Positions 9,758 to 20,004 of a DNA stretch of 64,000 nt are shown in pieces. Under the pieces are notes generated by a model, which had not been told where the DNA came from, did not search any database, and saw only the letters and a list, made by a program, of their open reading frames with translations. The position numbers were made by a program, and so were the translations under genes. Numbering within the stretch: position 1 is the stretch's first letter; every line of letters begins with the position of its first letter. The stretch is from Kocuria coralli. Lineage in GTDB: Bacteria; Actinomycetota; Actinomycetes; Actinomycetales; Micrococcaceae. The stretch covers positions 62,001-126,000 of the forward strand of contig NZ_ML708615.1 in NCBI RefSeq assembly GCF_008831305.1. The letters are read 5' to 3'.

Positions 9758-10453
9758 ATGACCAGCCCCGGCCCCCTGGAGCAGGGCGGTGACCCCCGTC
9801 CCCAGACCCCTGCACCGCGCGCGGAGTCTACGGCCGTCCAGCTGCGGGCCATGATCACCGACGGCTCGCTTTCGCCCGGCGAGCACCTGCCCGAGGCCAG
9901 ATTCGCCGAACGTTTCGGCGTCTCGCGCAATACCCTGCGGGAGACCTTCCGGATCCTCGGCCAGGAGGGCCTGCTGTCCCAGATCCCCCACCGGGGCGTC
10001 TGCGTGGCGATCCCGACCATCACCACCATCATCGACGTGTACCGGGTGCGCAGGCTCATCGAGTGCCAGGCCATCGCCGAGGCGTTCCCCCGGCATCCGG
10101 CGATCCTGCGGGTCCGGGCGGCGGTCGACCAGGCGGGCGAGGCCCGGGATCGCGGCGACTGGCGCCAGGTCGGCACCGCGAACATCGCGTTCCACAAGGC
10201 CCTCTTCGAGCTGGCCGACAGCCCGCGTCTCATGCGCCTCTATCAGCAGATCGCCGCGGAACTCCGGCTGGCCTTCGGCCTCATCGACGACGCCGAATAC
10301 CTCTACGCACCGTTCCTCGAATTCAACCGGGAGATCCTCGAGCATCTGGAAGCGGGCGACGGCGCCCGGGCGAAGGCCGCCCTGGAGGACTACCTCCTAC
10401 GTGCCGAGCGCCTGGTCCTCGCGGCCTACGAGCGCCTCGACGAGGTCGAGTGA
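9758..10453 (+). CDS. GntR/FCD-family transcriptional regulator
   Basis: A 231-residue repressor-type protein. An N-terminal winged helix (PEARFAERFGVSRNTLRETFRILGQEGLL, about residues 48-76) is followed by an all-helical FCD ligand domain with the H-rich metal-type positions (IAFHKALFEL). It is divergent from the pxp operon and probably senses a carboxylic acid from that pathway, replacing the IclR-type KipR of Bacillus. ATG 9758 is chosen because the upstream in-frame ATG would add a promoter-encoded leader. Its stop overlaps the GTG of the next ABC gene, so it is cotranscribed with a transporter of no obvious link to oxoproline. Confidence 0.9.
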   Translation: MTSPGPLEQGGDPRPQTPAPRAESTAVQLRAMITDGSLSPGEHLPEARFAERFGVSRNTLRETFRILGQEGLLSQIPHRGVCVAIPTITTIIDVYRVRRLIECQAIAEAFPRHPAILRVRAAVDQAGEARDRGDWRQVGTANIAFHKALFELADSPRLMRLYQQIAAELRLAFGLIDDAEYLYAPFLEFNREILEHLEAGDGARAKAALEDYLLRAERLVLAAYERLDEVE

Positions 10454-11154
10454 ACCGCATGCCCGGCTCCCCGGCCCTCCTCGATGTCACGGCTCTGTCC
10501 TGCGGGTTCATGGGACACGCCGTCTGCGGCGAGGTCACCGTCACGATCGCCTCCGGCGAGGTCCTCGGCATCGTGGGCTGGAACGGCGCGGGGAAGTCCA
10601 CGGTCCTGCGCACGGTGGCAGGACGGCAGGATGCGCTGAGCGGCAGCGTGCGATTCCGCGGCGAGCCCCGGCAGGAGGAGTCGGCCAGGTGGCGCCGTGC
10701 CGTCTCGGCCGTCTTCGACGACGACGCATGGTTCCCCGGGCTGACCGTCCGCGAGCACCTGCATCTGGTGGCCGCCGGTCATGGCCTGGCGGCGCCCGAC
10801 CGCTCCGTCGACCAGGAGCTGGCCTTCTTCGGCCTCGAGGCGGCGGCGAAGGCCTTTCCGGAGACTCTGTCCTCCGGCCAGCGCCGCCGCCTCCTGCTGG
10901 CCGCGGCCTTCCTGCGGCCGGCAGATCTGATGCTCCTGGACGAGCCCGAGCAGCGGCTGGACCCCGCCATGGTCGCCCGCCTGGGGGAAAGGATCGTGGC
11001 TGCGGCGGACGAGGGCATGGCCGCCGTCGTCGTGACCCATGACCCGCAGTTCCTGACCCGCGTGGCCGGGCGCTGCCTGGTCATCGACGACGACGTGGAC
11101 GAACTCACGCCTGCGAGAGCCGCCGCCCTGATCACCGGGCGGCCCGCGGAGTGA
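10450..11154 (+). CDS. ABC transporter ATP-binding protein
   Basis: A 234-residue ATPase with Walker A GWNGAGKST near residue 40, a slightly degenerate signature LSSGQRRR near 140, Walker B LMLLDEPEQRLD and switch His in VVVTHD. The GTG start at 10450 overlaps the gntR stop; ATG 10459 is an alternative. It overlaps the following membrane protein gene in the same GTGA manner, so the pair should form one transporter. Direction and substrate are unknown. Confidence 0.9.
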   Translation: MNRMPGSPALLDVTALSCGFMGHAVCGEVTVTIASGEVLGIVGWNGAGKSTVLRTVAGRQDALSGSVRFRGEPRQEESARWRRAVSAVFDDDAWFPGLTVREHLHLVAAGHGLAAPDRSVDQELAFFGLEAAAKAFPETLSSGQRRRLLLAAAFLRPADLMLLDEPEQRLDPAMVARLGERIVAAADEGMAAVVVTHDPQFLTRVAGRCLVIDDDVDELTPARAAALITGRPAE

Positions 11155-12758
11155 GCCGCCCCGAAGCAGGCCAGGCGAGGAGCGCGGACGCACGGGCCAC
11201 GACCTCGGAGTTCGACCCCTGGCGCAGGGTCCGCCAGATCACGCGCCCCCGGCTCGCACGGCCGCTCGGCGAGCGGTTGTTCGAGGGCTACATCATGGTC
11301 TTCTACCTCATCGTCGTCGTCGCGATGGGCGGCAGCCTCCTGCACTTCACCAGCGCGCAGACGCAGCCGTCGACCTTCCTGCTCGACTCCGTGATCGTCG
11401 GGCCCGGCGGGATACCGGCTCTGCCGGCGATCTGCCTCATGGTCCTGGCCTTGGTCCTCATCGCATCGTGGGGGCTCCTGACCGTCGGGCCGGTCTCCGC
11501 GTCGCGAGCGGACCTCGTGTGGGGGCTGCAGCTGCCGGTCGACCGGCAGCCGTTCCTGCGGGGAACAGTGCGGCGGATCCTGCTGAAGGCGCTGCTCGCC
11601 TCATCGGTCGTTGCGGTCGTCGTGCTGTTCGCCGGCAGCGCCATCGTCGGTGACAGTGCCACGTTGCTGTCCGCTTGCGTGCTCGTGGCTGCCATCGGCC
11701 CGGCGGGGGCGGCTGCGGCCGTCGTCGTCCAGGCCCGTTCCCGGGCTGAAGGGGATACCACCGCCGTTGCGGGCATCGCCCTGTGGAGCGGCGCCGTCCT
11801 GCTGTTGGCCGGAGCGGGCACGGGACTCACAGCCATGGCGCTCGGCGTCCCGTTCCCCGTGGTCGGCGGGGACTCGCTCGCTGCGGTCGCCATCGTCGCA
11901 GCGAGTGCTCTCGCGGTGGTCGCCACGGCCTGCGTGGGATCCGCCTTGGCCCTGCGGTCGGTGCGCGGACTGGGCTGGCCGCAGCTGGCCTCCGGCGGCG
12001 GGCACCACCTGGTCCTCCGGGCGGCGGCCTCCTCCCTAGACGCGCAGGCCGTCTACCGGTCCCTGACCCGCGCCCCCTCCCGACGACGACGCGCTTCGGC
12101 GCTGCTCCGCTCGGCGGTCTCGGGCCCGTGGACCGCCGTCGTCGCGGCCGAGGCGCTCTCCTGGTGGCGGATACCGGGTGCCCTCTCCCTCTGGCTGAGC
12201 ACGCTGGGACTGGGTCTGCTGCTGCCCACCGTGTCCGGGTGGGGCGCGCCGGTGGTGCTGCTGGCCGGGGTCGTCGTCCTGGGGCTGCTGGCGGCCGACT
12301 GCGCCGCGTCGGCCACGAGGGCCTCGGCCTTGTCCCCCGACCTCGAGGCGGTACTGCCGATCTCGGCGGGCTCCGCGCGCATCGCCAGGCTGGTCCACCC
12401 GTGCGCGCTCATGGCCGTCTGGATGACGGTGACCCTGGGAGTCCTGAGCCTGCTCACCGGATTGCCGGTCCTCCTCGCGATGGCGCCTCTGGCGGGGATC
12501 GGCGTGGGAGCGACGGCGACCGCCGGGGCGCGCCAGCCGCCGATCAACTGGGCCGGCTCCATGGTCCTGACGGAACTCGGGCCCGTCCCGGTCGGGGCCA
12601 TCAACCAGATGACGGCCGCCCACCGGTCCGGCGTCATCGTCCTGGTACCCGTCGCCACGGTTCTCCTGGGAGCCGGCGGCTGGGTGCCGCTGGCCGTGCA
12701 GGCGGTGGCCACGGGTGCGATGGTGATCTGGGCGCTCGTCGTCCAGAAACGCCGGTGA
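11151..12758 (+). CDS. multi-spanning membrane protein, probable ABC permease partner (DUF6297-like)
   Basis: A 535-residue, strongly hydrophobic protein with roughly twelve membrane segments. A soluble basic N-terminus (WRRVRQITRPRLARPLGERLFEGY) precedes the first segment. Such proteins sit beside short ABC ATPases in actinobacteria and I believe belong to DUF6297, though this is from memory. The GTG start overlaps the ATPase stop (GTGA). It probably acts as the membrane half of an exporter or resistance pump. Sequence alone does not show the cargo. Confidence 0.75.
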   Translation: MSRPEAGQARSADARATTSEFDPWRRVRQITRPRLARPLGERLFEGYIMVFYLIVVVAMGGSLLHFTSAQTQPSTFLLDSVIVGPGGIPALPAICLMVLALVLIASWGLLTVGPVSASRADLVWGLQLPVDRQPFLRGTVRRILLKALLASSVVAVVVLFAGSAIVGDSATLLSACVLVAAIGPAGAAAAVVVQARSRAEGDTTAVAGIALWSGAVLLLAGAGTGLTAMALGVPFPVVGGDSLAAVAIVAASALAVVATACVGSALALRSVRGLGWPQLASGGGHHLVLRAAASSLDAQAVYRSLTRAPSRRRRASALLRSAVSGPWTAVVAAEALSWWRIPGALSLWLSTLGLGLLLPTVSGWGAPVVLLAGVVVLGLLAADCAASATRASALSPDLEAVLPISAGSARIARLVHPCALMAVWMTVTLGVLSLLTGLPVLLAMAPLAGIGVGATATAGARQPPINWAGSMVLTELGPVPVGAINQMTAAHRSGVIVLVPVATVLLGAGGWVPLAVQAVATGAMVIWALVVQKRR

Positions 12759-12775
12759 GAGGGCATCCCCTGCGC

Positions 12776-12831
12776 TGAGACGCGAGGTGGGCCGCTCATC
12801 AGCGCTGATGGTCGGCCCAACTCGCATCTCG
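12776..12831. repeat. degenerate copy of a 56-bp intergenic palindrome
   Basis: An inverted repeat centred between 12803 and 12804, with arms of about 28 bp and a few mismatches. It contains the same GTGGGCCGCTCATC core as the palindrome at 22963-23018. It lies 17 bp after the membrane protein gene and before the aldo/keto reductase gene, so it may end the upstream transcript. Confidence 0.8.
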
Positions 12832-12872
12832 GCGGACTTTCTCCTGCAGCTGGACGTACCTACGGTGGGGTC

Positions 12873-13763
12873 ATGAGCATTCCGAACATCACCCTGAACA
12901 ACGGCGTCGAGATTCCCGCGCTGGGTTTCGGCGTCTACCAGACGCCACCGGAGGAGACGGTGGCCGCCGTCGAGAAGGCCCTCGAGACGGGTTACCGGCA
13001 TATCGACACGGCCGCGGCCTACGGCAACGAGCGCGAGGTCGGGCAGGCCATCCGCAACTCGGGGATCTCCCGGGAGTCGATCTTCATCGAGACCAAGGTG
13101 TGGATCAACGACTACGGCTACGACCAGACGCTGCACGCCTTCGAAAAGGCCGCGGGCAAGCTCGGGGTGGAGCAGATCGACCTGCTCATCCTGCACCAGG
13201 CGCTGCCCTCGGAGTTCGAGAGGACCATTGACGCCTACCGGGCGCTGGAGCACCTGCTCGAACAGGGCAAGGTACGGGCGATCGGCGTCAGCAACTTCAT
13301 GCCCGAGCACCTGGATCGCCTGATGGGCGAGACCCAGGTGATCCCCGCCGTCAATCAGATCGAGGTCCACCCCTACTTCCGGGAGACGGAACTGCTGGAC
13401 AAGGACCGCGAGCTGGGCATCGTGTCCCAGGCCTGGTCCCCCATCGGCGGCATCACCTTCTACCGCGACTCGAACGGCGAACGGGGCAGCACCCTGGAGG
13501 ACGAGCGGATCATCGCCATCGCCGAGGCGCACGGGAAGTCCCCGGCGCAGGTCATGCTCCGGTGGCACCTCGACCAGGGCCGCCAGGTGATCCCCAAGTC
13601 CGTCACCCCCGCACGGATCGAGGAGAACTTCGACGTCTTCGACTTCGAGCTGACCAATGACGAGCTGACCGCCATCGATGCCCTGGACACCGGGGTCCGT
13701 GGCGGCCCGGACCCGGAGGACGTCACCATGGCGACCTTCGGGAAGGAGATCCCGGAGGCGTAG
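12873..13763 (+). CDS. aldo/keto reductase
   Basis: A 296-residue (beta/alpha)8 NADPH-dependent oxidoreductase similar to 2,5-diketo-gluconate reductases. The tetrad is visible: Asp and Tyr in YRHIDTAAAYGNE near residues 45-53, Lys in IETKVWINDYG and His in LLILHQA near 107. The cofactor block VIPKSVTPARIEENFDVFDF lies near residue 245. The family normally has HW or HWP after the active-site His; here it is HQ. It stands alone between two strong hairpins. The natural substrate is unknown; detoxification of aldehydes or ketones is typical. Confidence 0.93.
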   Translation: MSIPNITLNNGVEIPALGFGVYQTPPEETVAAVEKALETGYRHIDTAAAYGNEREVGQAIRNSGISRESIFIETKVWINDYGYDQTLHAFEKAAGKLGVEQIDLLILHQALPSEFERTIDAYRALEHLLEQGKVRAIGVSNFMPEHLDRLMGETQVIPAVNQIEVHPYFRETELLDKDRELGIVSQAWSPIGGITFYRDSNGERGSTLEDERIIAIAEAHGKSPAQVMLRWHLDQGRQVIPKSVTPARIEENFDVFDFELTNDELTAIDALDTGVRGGPDPEDVTMATFGKEIPEA

Positions 13764-13795
13764 CCGAACCGTCGCAACCGCACTCCAGCATTCCC

Positions 13796-13849
13796 GTCCG
13801 GGGCCCTTCTCTTTGTCGCATCGCGCAGAGAGGAGGGCCCCGGACTTTT
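13796..13849 (+). terminator. rho-independent-type terminator after the aldo/keto reductase
   Basis: GTCCGGGGCCC (13796-13806) pairs perfectly with GGGCCCCGGAC (13835-13845) and is followed by TTTT. A weaker inner stem fills the loop. Confidence 0.75.
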
Positions 13850-13873
13850 GATGAGCCGCCTCGCCTGAATCCC

Positions 13874-13918
13874 TTGCATCCATCCCGGTTCTATGGTTAA
13901 TTAGTTGAGTAACTAACC
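13874..13918 (+). promoter_or_regulatory. promoter and operator of the YtrA-type regulator operon
   Basis: TTGCAT (13874-13879) and TTAATT (13897-13902) are 17 bp apart. The -10 region is overlapped by TTAGTT-gagt-AACTAA (13901-13916), with further outer pairing GGTTA/TAACC. This would fit autorepression by the GntR protein encoded next. Confidence 0.55.
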
Positions 13919-13940
13919 AAAGGACCTAGAGGAGGTGCTC

Positions 13941-14366
13941 ATGACTCCGCCGGCACCGCGTTCCGATCGCCCGATCTTCCTGGAGCTCGCCGACCGGATC
14001 GCCGACGACATCCTCTCGGGCGCCTACCCGCCGGGCAGCCAAGTGCCATCGACCACCGAGCTGTCCGTGCACTACCGCATCAACCCGGCCACGGCCGGCA
14101 AGGCCCTCAACCGCCTGGTCGACCACGCCGTGCTGGAGAAGCGCCGCGGCCTCGGCATGTTCGTCACCGCCGACGGGCCCGAGGTCCTGCGCACGCAGCG
14201 CCAGGGCGAACTCCTCGACTCCTACGTCGCCCCGCTCCTGGCCGAGGCACGACGGCTCGGCATGACGACGGCCGACGTCGTCGCACTGCTGCAGAGCCAC
14301 CCCGGGGCGGCAGCCGCAACGTCCCCGACCCACACCACCACTGCACCCGCGGAGGCATCGTCATGA
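13941..14366 (+). CDS. GntR-family regulator, YtrA subfamily
   Basis: A 141-residue regulator with an N-terminal winged helix (PIFLELADRIADDILSGAYPPGSQVPST, about residues 10-37, then INPATAGKALNRLVDHAVLEKRRGLGMFVT). The short C-terminal helical dimerisation tail is typical of YtrA-type repressors, which control adjacent ABC transporters. ATG 13941 is preferred to GTG 13935 since AGGAGG lies five bases upstream of it. The stop overlaps the next gene's ATG, giving a three-gene coupled operon. Confidence 0.92.
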   Translation: MTPPAPRSDRPIFLELADRIADDILSGAYPPGSQVPSTTELSVHYRINPATAGKALNRLVDHAVLEKRRGLGMFVTADGPEVLRTQRQGELLDSYVAPLLAEARRLGMTTADVVALLQSHPGAAAATSPTHTTTAPAEASS

Positions 14367-15361
14367 CTGTCACCACCACCGATCCCACGACCCGATCTGC
14401 CGCAGGAGCCCCCGTGACCAGCACCCCAGAGACCTCCGCAGGCATCGCCCTGCAGGGCGTCACCAAGTCCTTCGGCAAGACCGAGGTGCTCAAGGGCATC
14501 GACCTGCACCTCAAGCCCGGGAAGGTGTACGGGCTGCTGGGCGCCAACGGCGTGGGGAAGACCACGCTCATGTCCGTGATCTGCAACCACACGTTCCGCA
14601 GTTCGGGACGGATCACCATCGACGGCGAGGAGCCCGCCGAGAACGCCCGGATCCTGGAGCGCACCTGCTTCGTCCACGAGGACCAGCGCTGGCACGACGA
14701 CTACCTCGTCGACCACATCCTGCGCGCGCTGCCGCACTTCTACCGGGACTGGCAGCCGGATCTGGCCGAGCGGCTCCTGAGCCGGTTCTCGATCCCGCGC
14801 AAGACGCCCCTCAAGAAGCTCTCCCGCGGACAGCGCTCCGCCTTCGCGGTGTGCATCTCCCTGGCCAGCCGCGCCGAGTACACCTTCCTGGACGAGCCCT
14901 ACCTGGGGCTGGATCCGACCTCGCGCAATATCTTCTACGAGGAGCTCATGCGCGAGGTGGCCGAGCGCCCCCGCACGATCCTGATGTCCACGCATCTGAT
15001 CGACGAGGCCGCCAACCTCATGGAGGAGGTCGTCCTGATGCGCCGGGGGCGCATCGAGCTGCACGCCGACGTCGACGAGGTCACGAGCTCCATGACCGCG
15101 ATCCGCGGCATCGACGAGGCGGTGGACGGCTTCACGGCCCCGTACGACGTGGTCTCCTCGCAGTCCCTGGGCCGGATCCACTCCGTCCTGGTCAAGGGAG
15201 CGCTGGCCCCGGACGAACGGGCACGGGCGGAGGCCCTGCACCTGTCGGTCGAGAAGCCCGGCCTGCAGGAGATCGTCGCAGCCCTGGGCATCCTCGACCA
15301 CGCCGTGGCGCAGAACCTTCCGCAGAACTCAGAGGTATCAGAGGCAGGAGTCACATCATGA
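14363..15361 (+). CDS. ABC transporter ATP-binding protein (YtrA-regulated)
   Basis: A 332-residue ATPase. Walker A GANGVGKTT is near residue 63, the signature LSRGQRSAFAV near 152 and Walker B YTFLDEPYLGLD near 173. The C-terminal extension of about 100 residues resembles those of bacitracin/antibiotic-type exporters. The gene overlaps both neighbours by ATGA junctions. A role in cell-envelope stress or export of an antimicrobial is typical for YtrA-controlled systems; this is inference. Confidence 0.92.
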   Translation: MTVTTTDPTTRSAAGAPVTSTPETSAGIALQGVTKSFGKTEVLKGIDLHLKPGKVYGLLGANGVGKTTLMSVICNHTFRSSGRITIDGEEPAENARILERTCFVHEDQRWHDDYLVDHILRALPHFYRDWQPDLAERLLSRFSIPRKTPLKKLSRGQRSAFAVCISLASRAEYTFLDEPYLGLDPTSRNIFYEELMREVAERPRTILMSTHLIDEAANLMEEVVLMRRGRIELHADVDEVTSSMTAIRGIDEAVDGFTAPYDVVSSQSLGRIHSVLVKGALAPDERARAEALHLSVEKPGLQEIVAALGILDHAVAQNLPQNSEVSEAGVTS

Positions 15362-16074
15362 ACTACCCCATGCGCAGTTTCCGGCTCTACATGAGCCATC
15401 GCACCTACGCGATCTACGTCGCTCCTGTCATGTTCCTGGCCGTGCTGGCCCTGACCGTGATCGCGGGCCTGATCACCGGCATGGTGACCGGCCTGCCCCT
15501 GCCGCCCGAGGCGGCCACCACCTTCAGCGGCATGGGGATGCTGGTCAGCGTGCTGATCGGCTTCTTCATCTCCTCCTCGGCCCTGGCCGTCAACCGGACC
15601 TTCGCCACCGTGCTCGCCTTCGGCGGCACCCGGCGAGATTTCTGGATGGGCTCGGCCATGGGGTTCGGGGTGACCGCGCTGATCGCCGCCGTCTTCGCGA
15701 CGGCTCTGCTGGGGATCGAAGAACTGACCAACGGCTGGTTCATCGGGGTCCCGGTGTTCGGCACGCCGCTGCTGGGCAACGGCGACTACCTCATCACCTT
15801 CGTCGCCGTCCTGGCCTACTCCCTCGCCGCGCTCTTCACGGGTGCGGCCTTCGGGACTATCTTCCGGGCCTTCGGTGCGACGGCGGTGACCATGGCCATC
15901 ATCGGCGCGGTGCTGATCGTGGCGGGGATCGTCGCGGTGCTGGTCTGGCAGCGCGAGTTCACCATCCAGGCGGCGATCGATCTGGGCCACTGGCTGCCGT
16001 CGGTGCTGGCCGCGGCGTTCGCCCTGGTGTGCCTGCTCGTCAGCTACGTCACGAACAAGAAGGCCACGGTCTAG
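15358..16074 (+). CDS. ABC transporter membrane protein (YtrA-regulated)
   Basis: A 238-residue membrane protein with about six hydrophobic segments and little recognisable motif. The start MNYPMRSFRLYMSHRTYAIYVAP and its overlap with the preceding ATPase (ATGA) identify it as the membrane subunit of that transporter. It ends 55 bp before a very strong bidirectional hairpin. Substrate is unknown. Confidence 0.85.
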   Translation: MNYPMRSFRLYMSHRTYAIYVAPVMFLAVLALTVIAGLITGMVTGLPLPPEAATTFSGMGMLVSVLIGFFISSSALAVNRTFATVLAFGGTRRDFWMGSAMGFGVTALIAAVFATALLGIEELTNGWFIGVPVFGTPLLGNGDYLITFVAVLAYSLAALFTGAAFGTIFRAFGATAVTMAIIGAVLIVAGIVAVLVWQREFTIQAAIDLGHWLPSVLAAAFALVCLLVSYVTNKKATV

Positions 16075-16128
16075 GCACGACGCCTCCGGGCATGACGGGT
16101 ACGGGGCCTAGCAGTCCGCGTCCACTGT

Positions 16129-16178
16129 CGACCCGGGTCCCTCCCGCCCCCATCACCGGGCGGGAGGGACCCGGGTCG
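16129..16178. terminator. bidirectional terminator hairpin between ABC operon and recQ
   Basis: A perfect 21-bp stem (16129-16149 with 16158-16178) and an 8-base loop lie between two convergent genes. No U-run follows, so it may act as a structural roadblock shared by both strands. Confidence 0.8.
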
Positions 16179-16185
16179 TTGCGGG

Positions 16186-18027
<1,842 letters not shown>

Positions 18028-18094
18028 CGCTCCAACCTAGTGCCCCCGGGCGCTACAGGTGGTCCGATCGGGGCCGTGGCAGCCTCGGAGTGCG

Positions 18095-18688
18095 CTATTG
18101 CACAGGCCGGATCTCGCTCTCCACCACCCATTTGTGATTGGTCATGGCCATGCCGTCCATATCGAAGTCCACCATGTAGACGGTTTCGTCCGTGGAGCTG
18201 TCGACGCTCGCCCGAGCGCCGTCCATCCCCGGCATGTGATCTGCGGTCAGGACGACCTCGGTCCCATCGGGAAGGGGCGCCTCCCCGGGGTCCTCCAGCT
18301 CCTCGTGGACCACCCACTGGTGTCCGGTGACGGGCTCGCCGCCACCGGTGGGCGTATAGGAGACCGCGTACGTGGTCGTGTCGAAGGCCCCCGAGATCGT
18401 GGCCTCTGCGCCGTCCATCCCGGGCATGTGGTCCGCGGCCAGGCGGACGGTCTCCCCCATGGCGTAGGCGGGGTCGGCCGCCTCCTGGATCCCCTCCGGT
18501 GGCTGACCTCCGTCGGCATCGTGCTGATGACCGCCGCCGCCTTCTTCGTGGGCGTGGCCCTCGGCCGCGGTCGCCTGACCGGAGGGCTCCGCGGTCTCCT
18601 CCTCGCCCGAGTCCCCGCAGCCCGTCAGGACCAAACCGCCGATCAGGACGGCCGAGGCCATTCCCAGCGCTGTCCTCCGATGTCCCAT
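18095..18688 (-). CDS. YdhK-family lipoprotein with two DUF1541 repeats
   Basis: A 197-residue exported lipoprotein. A signal peptide ends in LVLTGC, so Cys24 would be lipidated. A His/Glu-rich linker (HAHEEGGGGHQHD, about 46-58) follows, then two DUF1541 repeats, each with ADHMPGMDGA and a closing H(Q/K)WVV. The Met/His-rich make-up and a CsoR-like operator upstream suggest copper handling outside the membrane. This is inference, since family members are little characterised. AAGGAG precedes ATG 18688. Confidence 0.9.
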   Translation of the reverse strand: MGHRRTALGMASAVLIGGLVLTGCGDSGEEETAEPSGQATAAEGHAHEEGGGGHQHDADGGQPPEGIQEAADPAYAMGETVRLAADHMPGMDGAEATISGAFDTTTYAVSYTPTGGGEPVTGHQWVVHEELEDPGEAPLPDGTEVVLTADHMPGMDGARASVDSSTDETVYMVDFDMDGMAMTNHKWVVESEIRPVQ

Positions 18689-18814
18689 ACCGTCTCCTTC
18701 TCCTCGTCTACCGCCGGTTCAACGTCTGCCGCTGGTGGTCGCACCCGGCCACCGGGATTCTGAGAGCTTCCGTCCGCCGGGGCCCCTCCGGGTGATCTGG
18801 CGGCTCCCTTCACC

Positions 18815-18835
18815 GTATACCCCTGGCGGGTATCG
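18815..18835 (-). promoter_or_regulatory. CsoR-like copper operator upstream of the YdhK lipoprotein
   Basis: ATACCC (18817-18822), a 5-bp spacer CTGGC and GGGTAT (18828-18833) form the G/C-tract palindrome known for CsoR-family repressors. It lies about 130 bp upstream of the lipoprotein start and on the far side of the divergent siderophore promoter. No csoR gene is in the window. Confidence 0.55.
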
Positions 18836-18890
18836 GCGCACGAGGTTGCCAAGCCGGCGTCGCTCCGTACGGTCCGCACCAGCGGCTCAA

Positions 18891-18936
18891 TTGCTATTGT
18901 GGAACGGCGTCTTTAATGTAGGTTAGGCAACCCTTA
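18891..18936 (+). promoter_or_regulatory. iron-regulated promoter with DtxR/IdeR box
   Basis: TTGCTA (18891-18896) and TAATGT (18914-18919) are spaced by 17 bp. GTAGGTTAGGCAACCCTTA (18918-18936) matches the IdeR/DtxR consensus at about 15 of 19 positions and overlaps the -10 end. Iron-loaded IdeR would block the siderophore operon here. Confidence 0.8.
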
Positions 18937-18971
18937 CTTACGGGATGCTTTCACCCTCCTTGAAAGGCGCC

Positions 18972-19994
18972 ATGTCTATATCGCTGCGCACCCCGGCTGC
19001 TGCCGTGGTCACCGTGCTCGCCATCGGTCTCTCCGCATGCTCCGGGGGCTCCTCGGATTCCTCGGGCTCAGGGGACGACGGCGACTGGCAACCCGTGACC
19101 ATCGAGCACGCCCTCGGCACCACCACCATCGAGGACAAGCCCGAGCGCATCGCCACCGTCAACTGGGCCAATCATGAGGTGCCCCTGGCCCTGGGCGTGG
19201 TCCCCGTCGGCATGGCCTCCGCCGACTTCGGCGACGATGACGACAACGGGATGCTCCCCTGGGTCGAGGACCGGTTGGAAGAGCTGGGCGGCGAGACCCC
19301 CGTGCTGTTCGACGAGACCGACGGCATCGACTTCGAGGCCGTCGCCGACACCGACCCCGACGTCATCCTGGCCGCCTACTCCGGGCTCACCCAGGAGGAC
19401 CACGACACCCTCAGTGACATCGCTCCCGTGGTCGCCTACCCGGAGACCGCATGGGGCACCCCGTGGCGGGAGATGATCGAGGTCAACAGCGAGGCGATGG
19501 GAATGGCCGAGGAGGGCGACGAGCTGGTCGCCTCCCTGGAGGAAGAGATCACCGAGGCCGCCGAGAAGCACACCGGTCTGCAGGGCAAGACCGCGATGTT
19601 CCTGACCCATGTGGACACCACCGACCTGAGCGAGGTCAGCTTCTACACCACCCACGACACCCGCGCGATGTTCTTCGAGGACCTCGGACTGGAGACCCCG
19701 CCGAGCATCGCCGACGCCTCGGCGACCACCGACCAGTTCAGCCTCACCCAGAGCGCCGAGCAGGCAGACGCCTTCGACGACGTCGACATCATCGTCACCT
19801 ACGGCGACGACTCGCTCGTGGAGACGCTCGAGTCCGACCCGCTGCTGTCGCAGATGCCCGCCGTCGAGAACGAGGCGATCGTGGCCCTGCCGGGCACCGA
19901 GCCGTTCGGCACCGCCGCGAACCCCACGCCGCTGTCGATCTCCTACGTGCTGGAGGATTACCTGACCGCGCTCGACGACGCCGCGGCCAAGTAA
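18972..19994 (+). CDS. iron-siderophore ABC transporter substrate-binding lipoprotein
   Basis: A 340-residue FecB/FepB-type lipoprotein that would capture ferric siderophore outside the membrane. The signal peptide ends in LSAC with Cys23 lipidated, followed by a Ser/Gly/Asp linker. Family blocks include ALGTTTIEDKPERIATVNWANHEVPLALGV and PDVILAAYSGLTQEDHDTLS. ATG 18972 is chosen because the upstream alternative at 18945 would precede the signal peptide with a charged leader. It is the first gene of the IdeR-box operon. Confidence 0.95.
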   Translation: MSISLRTPAAAVVTVLAIGLSACSGGSSDSSGSGDDGDWQPVTIEHALGTTTIEDKPERIATVNWANHEVPLALGVVPVGMASADFGDDDDNGMLPWVEDRLEELGGETPVLFDETDGIDFEAVADTDPDVILAAYSGLTQEDHDTLSDIAPVVAYPETAWGTPWREMIEVNSEAMGMAEEGDELVASLEEEITEAAEKHTGLQGKTAMFLTHVDTTDLSEVSFYTTHDTRAMFFEDLGLETPPSIADASATTDQFSLTQSAEQADAFDDVDIIVTYGDDSLVETLESDPLLSQMPAVENEAIVALPGTEPFGTAANPTPLSISYVLEDYLTALDDAAAK

Positions 19995-20004
19995 CCGCCG
20001 CTTC

